64,000 nucleotides of DNA from Perognathus longimembris pacificus (taxonomy: Eukaryota; Chordata; Mammalia; Rodentia; Heteromyidae): contig NC_063174.1 in the NCBI RefSeq assembly GCF_023159225.1, positions 26,681,983-26,745,982 of the forward strand, given 5' to 3'. The notes beneath the pieces are model-generated. The model was given only the letters and a program-made list of their open reading frames with translations. It made no database searches and was not told where the DNA came from. Shown here piece after piece: positions 23,855-34,400 of this stretch. A program made the position numbers and the translations under genes. Every line of letters begins with the position of its first letter. Position 1 is the stretch's first letter.

Positions 23855-24010
23855 TGTTGGTTGCGAGGCTTGGACTCAGGGCCTGAGTACTTGCTGTCCC
23901 TGAGCTTTTTTTACTCAAGGTTCACACTCCACCACTTTGAACCACAGCTTCACTTCCACACTCTTGAATGTATGGGTCTTAGATGTCTCTTAGCCTGACC
24001 AATAAAAGCC
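23855..24010 (-). mobile_element. SINE fragment (tRNA-like half)
   Basis: 'ggcttggactcagggcctga', 'tactcaaggttcacactcca' in reverse orientation; the B1-like half is missing or eroded. Confidence 0.7.
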
Positions 24011-25390
24011 TAAAAAACAGTCTCAAAGCAAAAATTTTTTTAAAAAGGAAAGTATTATTCTCGTATCTCCCTAATGTGACTTCTCAGATATTAATATCAG
24101 AATGATGACCCTAGGCAAAACAAGATTCATTACTATTGGTTAAAAGGTGCCATTTTTATACTTCTCTCCAGCACATTTTGAAAGTAAAAAGTGACACTGA
24201 ATCCTACTTAGTGGATATAACATATGACCAACATTCCTTTAGATAGCCACTCCAGTGGGTAAAGAAAAAGTGATAGAAATGGAAATTTTAGCCTTCAGCC
24301 CATGGGTGCTATCCTCCTCCAGGCCACCAATATGCGTTATGATCAAAGGAAAGGCAATTTAAATTTGTTGGGCACAATTTTCCCCCCCAGCCTATGGGCA
24401 AGTCTGTTTTATTTGCTTGACCCTCTCTAGTCCTAAAACTATTTATGGTCAGATATTACCAAACGTGTGAAGAGCCACAGAACAAAATTACATTTCTTTT
24501 AACCAGGGGTAGGGGAAATAAGGTAATTTCATGCTACTTCTTGAGGTCAGATAACAAAATGCACATTTACGCAGGAAGAGGAATCACAGGTTTTTCTTCC
24601 CAAAGTTGTGAGTCTTGAAAGTAAAAAGCAATGATGGCCAGGAAGTCAAAGAAGCAAAGCTACTCACAGAGAGAAGCCTGGCAGCTAGACGGGCTGCTTT
24701 CCAAACACTGGGAGGGTGATGGGGCAACTTCTCTGATCATTTAGACTCGGGCAGCCAAATTGTGTGTGTCTCCGAGACTGTGACCCTACTGGAGGATCAC
24801 TGAAGGATGCTGCAATAAGTTGGGAACAACGTGGAGTTCAGAGGGCTTTTATTTTCTTCTCCTCGATTGTCAAATGTTATTCCTTGGAAGCTAAAAAGTG
24901 GGATGTGGGGTGAGGGTAGGAGGTGGTATCAGATGACTCATGGCATTGAGAAGGAAGCAGACAACTGAAATTAGTTTGGAGCACTGGGAAGATATGGGAG
25001 AATTCACCCATGAATTCTGGAGCTGGAAGAGACTTGGGGGTCATGTAGTTAGCTTTGCTTTTATGGTTTGGGAACAAAGGTTCAGAGGGTTAACTGGACC
25101 AAGATTCATACAAGTTGATGGTGAGGCTTAACTGAAATGTATAGCTCTGTCATTGCTCAGTCTCATTCCATTAAGCTACATTGTCTTGAGTTCAACAAGG
25201 AAAGAAGGGAAATTCTTTCCACATACATAACATTCTGATTACAAATAAAATTTAGTTAAGAGAACTCCCTCTGGTCTCAACCCTTTAAAGCATTTTCTCA
25301 CATCTACGTTTCTAAATTGAGGATCATTTTGACGGTACTAATAAAAGCAGAAGTTAAACTAATATGACAACAGTTCTTCAAAAAAACACT
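24011..25390. other. No gene seen
   Basis: Mostly repeat-free intergenic DNA. No frame with a recognisable domain. Confidence 0.5.
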
Positions 25391-25394
25391 AAAA

Positions 25395-25628
25395 CTAGAG
25401 CCATGGTGGCTCATGTCTGTTACCCTAGAAACTCAGGAAGCTGATCTCTAAAAATCACAGTGTGAAGCCAGCTTTGGCAGGAAAGTTCATGAGACTATCG
25501 CCAGTGAATCAGCAAAAAAAAAAAAAAAAAGATACAGCTGGAGGCATGGCATAAGTGGTAGACCTACAGCAGAGCAAGCAAATCAAGAATGTGTGAGGCT
25601 CTGAGTTCAAGCCCCTGTACTGCCAAAA
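25395..25628 (+). mobile_element. Older composite SINE with internal A run
   Basis: B1-like half ('gccatggtggctcatgtctg'), A17 linker, then tRNA-like half ending 'tgagttcaagcccctgtact'. Confidence 0.75.
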
Positions 25629-25930
25629 AATGTCCATCAACAGATGAGTGGATAAAGACATTGTGGTACCCAGTGGAATATTATTTGGCCTTAACAAAGG
25701 GAAATTCTGTGAATGGGGACAAAATGGATGGAGTTAGAGAACATTCTGTGAAGTGAAATAAGCTGGGCACAGAATGGAATTCCTAGAAGTAGTGAGTGCA
25801 GTGGTGGTGGCAGAGGCTGGGATTATAAGGAATAAAGGAGGATGGTAGAGGGTACAAAGCCCAGGAAGAAAACAGTGATTTTTTTTTCATGTGTATTAGA
25901 TCTACTGTGCAGCATGGTATAGTTAATCAT
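25629..25930 (+). repeat. LINE-1 ORF2 3' fragment
   Basis: 'tgtccatcaacagatgagtg', 'ggataaagacattgtggtac' and 'aaaatggatggagttagaga' are the conserved L1 ORF2 terminus. Confidence 0.75.
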
Positions 25931-25944
25931 GGTGTTTTGCACAG

Positions 25945-26312
25945 TAATTCTTTTTTTTTTATCAGCATTGGGGATTGAGTTCTGAGCCTCTGCCTTGCTA
26001 GATAGGCATTCTACCATTTCAACCATACCTTGCCACTTTTTGTTGCTTATTTCTAGGGTAAGGCCTTACTTTATATGCAGATCAGTCTGGACTGTGATCC
26101 TCCTCCTTGTGTTTCACCATGCTACTGGAGTTGACAGGTGGCACCAGTGGCCAGCCACAACTCTCCCTCTTTAGCTTGCAATTACAAGTGATAGGAGACA
26201 TTGAGTGAGACAGGATCTTGTGAACCATATGTCCCAGGCTATCCTTGAACTGAAATTCCCTGATCTCTTCCTCCCAAGTAGCTAGGATTATAGGTTTGAG
26301 CCACTGCATCCA
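25945..26312 (-). mobile_element. Older composite SINE, long form
   Basis: Poly(T), tRNA-like unit ('tgccttgctagataggcatt'), then two B1-like units in reverse, ending 'tcccaagtagctaggattat' and 'gagccactgcatccatcc'. Confidence 0.65.
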
Positions 26313-26314
26313 TC

Positions 26315-26800
26315 CATTTAAAATTTTCTGAGAGTATAATGGGAGGGTCTCATCACAAAAACAAGTTCTTGGGGTGACAAGATGTATTCATTTGCATGAT
26401 TTCATTCCACACTATATTCATAAATCATCTATGCCACTGCCACCAATACACATAAATAGGACACACAACTTCTCCTCCTGGCTTCTTAGCATCCCAGCCA
26501 TCCCAGAATGAATTCTATGCCTGAACTACAGAGTTCCAGAGAATACTCACATTTCTCTTCAAATCCTGTCTTCCTAATCTCCTAATATCAACCAGGTTGA
26601 GAGTTAGACCTTGAGCTTACTGCTTAATGGTAAGAGTATGTAGTTTGAGAATTTAAGCCATTTACAAGTTTTCACCACTATAGTAGTGGCAAATAAATGC
26701 ATAATAAAGCGAATACGCTGAATGCAGATAAGAGAAGCACTGAAGAGCAACTTCTACTTTGTTTGGGGGGGAGAGTGCACGTGCACACATACACATGTAT
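26315..26800. other. No gene seen
   Basis: Intergenic DNA without clear repeat. Confidence 0.5.
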
Positions 26801-26802
26801 AT

Positions 26803-26870
26803 CTTTGTTGTACTCTGGGACTCAAGTATGCTAAGCAAATGCTCTACCATTGAGCTACATCTCCAGCCCT
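26803..26870 (-). mobile_element. ID-like SINE monomer
   Basis: Reverse ID unit: 'gtatgctaagcaaatgctct', 'accattgagctacatctcca', 'gccc'. Confidence 0.75.
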
Positions 26871-26942
26871 TCATCATCTCTACTTGGAATGAACCCAGGA
26901 GAAGACCTTGATGGCCACAGCTACATAGGTAGCTGACTTGTA

Positions 26943-27130
26943 ATCAGTGGTTCTCAGAACACCAGAATTCCATGGAGGGCTTGCAGACAGCAGATTGCTA
27001 CCCACTTCCCTTGAATTTTTCATTTCATAAAATCCGAGCTGTGAATAGTGATTCATTGGCATTTAAAACAAGTTACCTTGGGGATGTGTGATTCTAATGC
27101 TGGTAGCCTGAAGATCACCCTGGAGAATCA
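26943..27130. repeat. MER5-like hAT remnant
   Basis: 'atcagtggttctcagaacac' at the start, later 'gaagatcaccctggagaatc'; typical MER5 layout, diverged. Confidence 0.45.
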
Positions 27131-27185
27131 ATGAAAGGTCAGAAAAGGATAAAGAAACCCCTATATTTCCTCTTGAATTGTTTTT

Positions 27186-27415
27186 TGTTTGTTTGTGAGG
27201 GATTCTTTTTTTTTTTTTTTTTTTTTTTGCCAGTTCTAGAGCTTTAACTCAGGGCCTGGGCACTGTCGCTGAGCTTCTTTTGCTCAAGGCTAGCCCTCTA
27301 CCACTTGAGCCACAGTGCCCCCTCTGACGTTTTCTGTTTATGTGGTACTGAGCAATCAAACCTGGGGCTTCATGCAAGCTAGGCAAGCACTCTACCACTA
27401 AGCCACATTCCTAGT
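27186..27415 (-). mobile_element. Dimeric SINE with target duplication
   Basis: T23 run at about 27206, then both tRNA-like halves in reverse. Flanking repeat cctcttgaattgtttt occurs at 27169 and again at 27416. Confidence 0.88.
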
Positions 27416-27479
27416 CCTCTTGAATTGTTTTGACATATCAGATTTCATCACACAATACTGATGAACAACCACCAATGTC

Positions 27480-28245
27480 TTCCTCACCTCCAACCCTCCC
27501 CATTGTCCCTGCACCAATAGAGGTCTTGCTTGGAGGTTGCCTTGGATTGAGGCTCTGACTGACTCTTAGATCCCCAGAGGTTATGGATCTCTAAAGGGGT
27601 CTGTGAAAGACTAAGAGGTTGGTGGAGCTGTAGCTAATGCAAATCCATATAATGCCAGATTCTAGGACAGAGCCTGTAATGAATGAAGTTCCCAGAGGTT
27701 GATGATAATGACCCTGACCTGTGACCTTAGCAAGACCAGAGCATGCTCTCAGCACATCTGTTCTGAGGTGATGCATAAATCCAGAGCAGATGCCTTGAAA
27801 ATATTCCTCTATAGTACAATGCTTTCCAAAACATTCTACCCTGAAAAGCACTGCAGGCCTTTGCTGTGGAATGTATTCTCTTACACAGCACATCATAGTT
27901 ATCAAAGCAATTTTCACATGTATTCTCACAACTCTGTTAGCATCAGTATGGTTCGTTCCCATTTTACAGATGAGGACATGGAAATCCAACAAGGTTCACC
28001 CAAGGTCAAAGAGCTGTAAACCAATCCAGGTGGCTTAAGCTCGATGCATGGTGCCACAGCGCCCCTCAGAGGCCAAGGAACAGATGCACAGAAGTAGCCT
28101 GGGAAATTGTTCAGAGAAATCAGAAAGACCAACAGAACTTATTAAAATTCTTCATGCCAGGCAAAACAAAAGAACAGGGCAAGAAGCATGCTATTTGGCC
28201 AGCAAACAATGCAGAAGGGGGGAAAAACAAGATAAAGAATTGGAT
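27480..28245. other. No gene seen; one MIR fragment
   Basis: 27880-28020 is a reverse MIR ('cccattttacagatgaggac', 'caaggtcaaagagctgtaaa'). Open frames of 106 and 133 codons here overlap each other on both strands and show no domain. Confidence 0.5.
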
Positions 28246-28248
28246 TAG

Positions 28249-28547
28249 GGCTGGGAATATGGCCTGTGGTAAAGTGCTCACCTCGTATACATGAAGCCCT
28301 GAGTTGGATTCCTCAGCACCACATAAACAGAAAAAGCCAGAAATGGTGCTGTGGCTCAAGTGGTAGAATGCTAGCCTTGAGCAAAAAGAAGCCAGGGACA
28401 GTGCTCAGGCCCTGAGTTCAAGCCCCAGGACTGGAAAAATCAAAACAAACAAAAGTAGTAGAGCACCAACCTTGAGCAAAAAGAGCTCAGGGATAGTGCT
28501 CAGGTCCTGAGTTCAAGCCACATAACCGACAAAAAATGAAAATAAAT
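28249..28547 (+). mobile_element. Three-unit tRNA-like SINE
   Basis: A dimeric SINE (28249-28436) continues, after a short A-rich linker, into a third partial tRNA-like unit at about 28455-28535 ('gtagtagagcaccaaccttg', 'gctcagggatagtgctcagg', 'tgagttcaagccacataacc') and a final A-rich tail. No separate left half precedes the third unit. Confidence 0.8.
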
Positions 28548-28549
28548 AC

Positions 28550-30309
28550 ATAAAATTTTAAAAGAATCAAATAAAATAACATTTACATAGTGATTTTTCA
28601 ATAATAGATTTTATAAAACTTAGTTCTCTGAGGGCACCTGTCATGGGTCTTAGATAAATTAACCTACAGTATCCTTAAACAGATACGTCACTCACCACCA
28701 CCCCGTAGACACATCTTAATGTTACTTTTGTTAAAGTTTTATTTTAGGGTTAAGTAGGAAGAACTTCTACTACAGGAATTAAAATGGTTTTTGTTAAAGG
28801 TGGTCAATTTCTGAAACCCAGTGATGTTGAGAATGCTTATTGAGAGCCTTTAAATATGTATTCATGGAGATGCTCTTTCCCATAAGCTCATTCTCCTCCT
28901 TGCCTCTTATCTCTCTTATGTCCTGGGTCAGAGCCAGCCTTGGGCAAAACTGACAAATAGGAGTTTATTTTCAGCACCACCTCCTCATTCCTAATCTGCG
29001 CTGCCACCATCTTCCTATAACAACCCCAGGTGCTGCTTCTTGCCTCCCTCCAGCCAAGGACTGTGTTCTGTCCTTCCCAATCAAAATTTGCCCTCCAGAA
29101 AGGGTCTGATCAAATTTTCACACTCTAGACCAACGGATCCCAACTTTGGCTACACATTAAAGTCGCCTTTTTTTTTTAATGCCTAAGCTGTATCCTAGAC
29201 AACTGAATGAGAATAGCTGATAGCCAGCATCAGTATTTTTTTTAATAACACAAATAAAAACACTCCTTCAAGTGGTTCACACAGAGCCAGGATTGTATGT
29301 GCTTTAATGAAAGGCTTATTGTGTTTCTTTTTCTGGAAATATCTATATTTTATATCATAACAAAGCCTTAGTAGTAGAATTTTTTCAGGCAGGCAATAAG
29401 ACTGATGCAGAGTAAAGGAATTACAGGGAGAAAAGAAGACTCCTGTGTTGAAATTGCTCCCTGTAAAGGTGGATATCCTATGGTTTTCATCTTCATTAGT
29501 AAGCTCTGTGGGTCTAGCAATTATAAGGTCTTTCAAACACCTGCATTTGGCTTAAAACCATTCCACCTGATGGGCTGTCTTTCAGATACAACAATCTCTG
29601 ACTTGTGTTTGTGTTCGTGACACAGACTTTTCCATTACTTTTCTTTTCTCTCAGTGCTAGTTATTTTCCTTCTTAGACTAGATTCAGATACCTGTACATG
29701 AGTTTCAGCATTCACCTAAATGAGTAGGGTATCCTGACATATTTAGTATGGTCAGTGTTTTGGTGATGGTCCCCAGGTCCTCCTGTAAGAGAGATGTATG
29801 GAAAATGCTTGTCTTTCTGTCCAGCCAGGCTAGTAAGATCCTACTGGCAAGCTGGTAGGATCACCAAGAAAGCAAGGTCTGGTTTTGAGCATCATAGGCT
29901 CTGAACCAGATATGTCACTGCTCCTGAAGGTGACCAGGCCCTTGTGTATGCTCTGGTTCATGCCAATCTATCACAACAGAGTATTCACTTTTGTTCAGAT
30001 CTCTGACTGCCAAATGGACTATTCCTGTTGGCCAGCTTATGAAAGAAATGTCAGGAGCTTTTTTAATAAGGATAAAAATAGAGCAAAGGTACAAGCCAAA
30101 GTCATACCTTCACAAAATGCTCCAGAGATTCTAAAAAAAAATTCTGGATTTTGACATGCTAGCCATGCTCCTTGCAGCTGTTTCTCCTTGCCTTTGAGAC
30201 AGCGGCGTGCTTCCTGCAAGTTAAACTGTGGGATGGCAAAAAATTAGACCAAGAGAACATCTTTGTTGAAGGGATAGGGAGTTAGTATCTGATAAGATCT
30301 CTTCCACCA
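28550..30309. other. No gene seen; one MER5-like fragment
   Basis: 29130-29240 resembles MER5 ('gatcccaactttggctacac'). The remainder has no clear gene or repeat. Confidence 0.45.
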
Positions 30310-30540
30310 AAATAGTGGTCTTAACTCTTCTGCACATTAAAACCACCTGGGAGCTTTCAAAAATCTTGAAAATTCTGACTTGGGAGCCAAAACCCAGAAC
30401 AACTACCACTCGAATCCCTAGGGGTGACAGCCCACAGTATGAATATATTAGGGGTGCCAAACACACCACAGGAATATGTGGCCTGTGATTGTAGATTATT
30501 TTTTTTAATTCCCCCAGGTGATTCTTTGAAAAGCCAAGTT
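30310..30540. repeat. MER5-like hAT remnant
   Basis: 'tagtggtcttaactcttctg', 'acattaaaaccacctgggag' and 'cccccaggtgattctttgaa' fit a MER5A-type element. Confidence 0.55.
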
Positions 30541-31310
30541 TATGATATATGAGCTATGTCTGTGAAAGTTACTAGCATCTCTCAAATCAGATTTCAATCT
30601 CTTCTAGACATCCTGTTTAGGAGGTTTCAAGGCAAGAATAGTTTGTATTTATGTGCCATATACTGAGAGGCCTTTATATACTTAGATCTTGGTTCTGAAT
30701 GGGCTCCCCATCCTAATCTATCGGGTTTAGCTTCTAAAGATGCTTATTACCCACCACCTCCAAGATCTCTTTGATTAGAAATTCAGAGATTGAACTCTAG
30801 GAATCTGAAGCTTTTCAAAACTCCCCAAATGAGTGGGTTCAAAACTAGGTCTGAGAATCCTGAGCCATGTAGATAATCTGTCCCTGTGACATCTACTGCT
30901 ACTTATTATAATGATGTCACTCCTTGAACAGGCCTTGATTATCAAAGGTGGACCAATTGGTGCCCATGGCACTAATATTCAAGAAATGGTTAAAAATAAA
31001 AGAATATTGTGGAAATAAAATGCCAGTGATTCAGGTCTTGCTACACACAACCCCTAACTAAAGGAAAAAATCACCCTTGGTGATCATGTATTTCAATCCA
31101 TCCCTAATATCAGATTTGGGCTGATGCTTTTTTGGGTTGATTGTTTCTAGGCAGACTGTGTAATAAAGTAACTAATACTGTACTTATTGCGTACTTCCTG
31201 ATTACTATAACTTTATTATAACTTCTCTCATGTAAGGGGAGCATTCATTCACTATTCATTCATTCAACAAATACTGGTTTTCTGCTGTAGAAGAAGACAG
31301 TATTTGCTAT
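30541..31310. other. No gene seen
   Basis: Intergenic DNA; 30700-30870 may be a further MER-type remnant. Confidence 0.4.
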
Positions 31311-31314
31311 TATG

Positions 31315-31510
31315 TGCACTGGCTTTGGAATGACACAGCTTCTGTTTGAGTGCCTACTCTGTGAGCTATTGATTAGTTATCTTTGAACAAGTGATTTACT
31401 GTTTCTCAGCTTCAGAGTTACCTCTTCTGTAAACTACAGATAAAAAGATCACAATACACAGTAGTTCATTAAAGCACTGAACACAATGTCTGATAACTAT
31501 TCAGTCAGTA
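31315..31510 (+). repeat. MIR
   Basis: 'ggctttggaatgacacagct', 'gaacaagtgatttactgttt', 'acctcttctgtaaactacag' follow the MIR core order. Confidence 0.7.
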
Positions 31511-31599
31511 TCACAAGCATCAGAGATCGTTGTTTCTGCAATGTGCCCTATGGGCTAAATGTAAGTTTCCTGTTGGGCACTTTAGCTCATGAGAAAATC

Positions 31600-31714
31600 T
31601 GTTTATTCATCTATTTAGTAAGTCAGTCAGCCAATAAACAATCTTATAATGCTGTGTCAGGACAAGGGAGACAGACAGTAAACAATTGGAAAAAAGAGGT
31701 AATGAACTGCAATA

Positions 31715-31750
<36 letters not shown>

Positions 31751-31880
31751 CACCCTGTAATATGGAAAGAGGGGCAGAGGACTTAGGGAGGGGCCACTGG
31801 CAACAGGCCAAGATTTCATGGCACAGATTGTTAAGTCACATTTTAAAGGAAGAGCCTCAGTCAATGACATGAGTGTGGAA
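31600..31880 (+). repeat. L2-like remnant with internal (GT)n
   Basis: 'cagccaataaacaatcttat' and 'gacagacagtaaacaattgg' resemble the L2 3' region. A GT run lies at 31717-31748. Confidence 0.4.
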
Positions 31881-32059
31881 GACAAGGAGAAAAAGAATTT
31901 TCCAGTCAGGAAAAACCATATAACAGTTTATCTTTGTACAATAATGTTCATTTCTGACTTAAGAGAAAATGCCTTGATTTTCTCCCTGGATTTGATAATC
32001 TAAAAAGTCTGGGTTTCATTTCTGAATCTACAGATTTATACCCCCTTACAATAGGTTTT

Positions 32060-32925
32060 TCAAAATGCTCATCAAGACTTCATGGGTTCAAAGAACACTG
32101 AGGTTCCAGTGCACTCTAGGTATAATGGCCATTATCAAGAAAACAAATAATAACAAATGCTGGCAAGGATGCAGCCAAAATAAAACTCTATTACACTTTG
32201 GTGGGAATGTAAACTGGTTCATTCACCCTGGGAAAAGCAGTATAGAAGTTCCTCAAAAACCTAAGCATAATACTACCCTATGACTCAGAAATTTCACTCC
32301 CTATCCAAAAGATCATAAGCAAAGTTATGGTAAAGCCACCAACACAACCATGTTCATTGCAGCACTATTCACCATAATTAAGATAGAGAATCAGTCCACT
32401 GAGGGGCATTCCCTCAAAACAGATCAAGAAAATGTGGTATATACACAATTTTAATCATCCATCAGAAAGAATGATATTGTACCATTAGGAAGGAAATGGA
32501 AACACTTGAAAAATATTGTAATAGGTGAAGTATGTCAGACCCAGAGAAACAAAAGTTGTATGGTTTCCCTCATTTGTGGTAGCTAAAATGTGCCTATGAA
32601 CCTGTAAGTGAACACATTAGATGGAATGCAAGTGGTTACAAATTAATTAACTGAACTATAGTAGACCCTATGAAGAACTCAAACAGCACAATTTTGTAGA
32701 AAGACAAGGTCTAACAAAATAAGCACCAGGAAAGAAATACTTGATAGAAGGGGGGTGAGGAAAGAGAAGAGAGAGAATGTAGTCAAAAACTCATCCAGAT
32801 ACTACAAAATTAAGAAAAGTAAGGGAAGTGGCAGGTTGGAGGGGGGTTAGAATCGTGAAGGAGGTGACACTGATCAAGATGCATTGTATTCATAAGCTGT
32901 CTTGTTAAGTGGAACTTCCTTTAGT
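32060..32925 (+). mobile_element. 5'-truncated LINE-1, end of ORF2 and 3' end
   Basis: 'aacaaatgctggcaaggatg', 'ggtgggaatgtaaactggtt', 'catgttcattgcagcactat' are the ORF2 terminus; ends with the 'gatcaagatgcattgtattc' family signature. ORF broken by stops. Confidence 0.8.
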
Positions 32926-32927
32926 CA

Positions 32928-33165
32928 GGCATTGGGGGCTTATGCCTGTAAGCCTTACTACTCAAGAAGTGGAGATCTGAAAATTGTGGTTCAAAGCCAT
33001 CCCAGGCAGAAAAGCCCACGAGACTTTTATCTCCAATAAACTACTCAGAAAAGGCTGAAGTGAAGTGAAGTGAAGGCTGTGGTGCTTTGCCTTGAGTGCA
33101 GAGAAGCTCAGGGATAGCACCCAGGCCCAGAGTCCAAACCCTAGGACTGGAAAAAAATAGTAATT
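32928..33165 (+). mobile_element. Composite B1-like/tRNA-like SINE
   Basis: 'ggcttatgcctgtaagcctt', 'agaagtggagatctgaaaat', 'cagggatagcacccaggccc', A-rich tail. A (GAAGT)n expansion sits in the middle. Confidence 0.85.
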
Positions 33166-34320
33166 TTTAAAATATTAAAACTTCCATTTAAAAAAGAATA
33201 TTAATTTTTAAAAAGAATATAAACATTTTAAAAGAATATTTAGAAGCTCTAATGAAACAATAGAGCACAGCTAAGACCAGTAGTGCTTTCATTGTAACAA
33301 TCACAGCATCATATATGGCAAGAACTTACAAATCCAAAGGCAAAATAAGGAGATTTGGCTTAAATCATCGTTGTGTAGTGGATATTCCAACAGGATTTCC
33401 CTATTTTTCTAGCACTTGGATTTGTTCTATTAGCCTTTAAATATCAAATGTACAATCTATGGCAAAAACAGGCTTGGGAAATGTTAACAGAAAGAAGTAT
33501 TATCAACATTTACTTAATAGGTTAGAATATATTCTAAACACAAAGGATTCTCTCACTAGGGTTTTTCTAACAGAAAGATCTGCTCTTGTAGCCACAAAAT
33601 AGATAAAGCCCAATGCACATTATATCATTCGTGTCCCCACTGCAAAGGCTGCAAGAACTTTGTTTATTTATTTATTCACACATTCATTCATTCAATTTTA
33701 AATCATGTCTGCACACCTCTACCACCAAGATGTCTTCCAGAAGCATATTTTACAGTAAGGAAAAAATGATAAAGAATATACACACAAGAGTGACTAGCAC
33801 TGGCAACTTGGACTGAGGAAGTTTATTTTCTTTTTATACTTTCTTTTGGTTTTCAAATTTCCTGGAAGTAATATCTTTAATAGTTTTAATTCCCCAAAGC
33901 ACATGTTTTAAAATGGAGTAAGAACACAGAGCAAGTTCTCCGTCACCTGGGTTTCTCATGAGCCTCAACTCCTGTCTCCTATGGTCCATTTGCTTTATTC
34001 AGTCTCACTGTGGCAGAGACAGCAACCACAGGGCTCTGGTGTCTCAAAGAAAATAGCTCTTTGAAGGCTGTAGAAAGTCTTCCGTTACCTTTCATTTTTG
34101 CTCATTGTTTTCTTTTCTTTTTTTTTTTTGGTTATATCTTTTTTTGGAGTTTACAGTTCCAAATGAATTATATTTTAATAGCTATATCTTTTTTGGAGTT
34201 TATGGTTCAAATGAATTATATTTTAATAGTGTATAATTAAAGGCAAGTCATTGTTACAACTGATTAAAAAATGAAAGGCACTTTTTCTTTCTCTTAGAAA
34301 ATCTCTAGTTGGGAAAGAAC
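33166..34320. other. No gene seen
   Basis: AT-rich. 34133-34180 and 34180-34230 hold two near-identical copies of a short 'gttccaaatgaattatattt' type unit, a local tandem duplication. Confidence 0.5.
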
Positions 34321-34324
34321 GCAG

Positions 34325-34400
34325 GAAAGGGTATCAGTGACCAAGATGCATTGTACTTATAAACTGATTTGTTAAATTGAACCCCCAATAGAAAGGAAGA
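34325..34400 (+). repeat. LINE-1 3' terminal fragment
   Basis: 'gaccaagatgcattgtactt' and 'aactgatttgttaaattgaa' match the L1 end seen at 32.87 kb. Confidence 0.6.

Noticed and set aside
27591..27992. 133-codon minus-strand frame overlapping a 106-codon plus-strand frame
   Set aside because: Overlaps a MIR and an opposite-strand frame; no domain seen.
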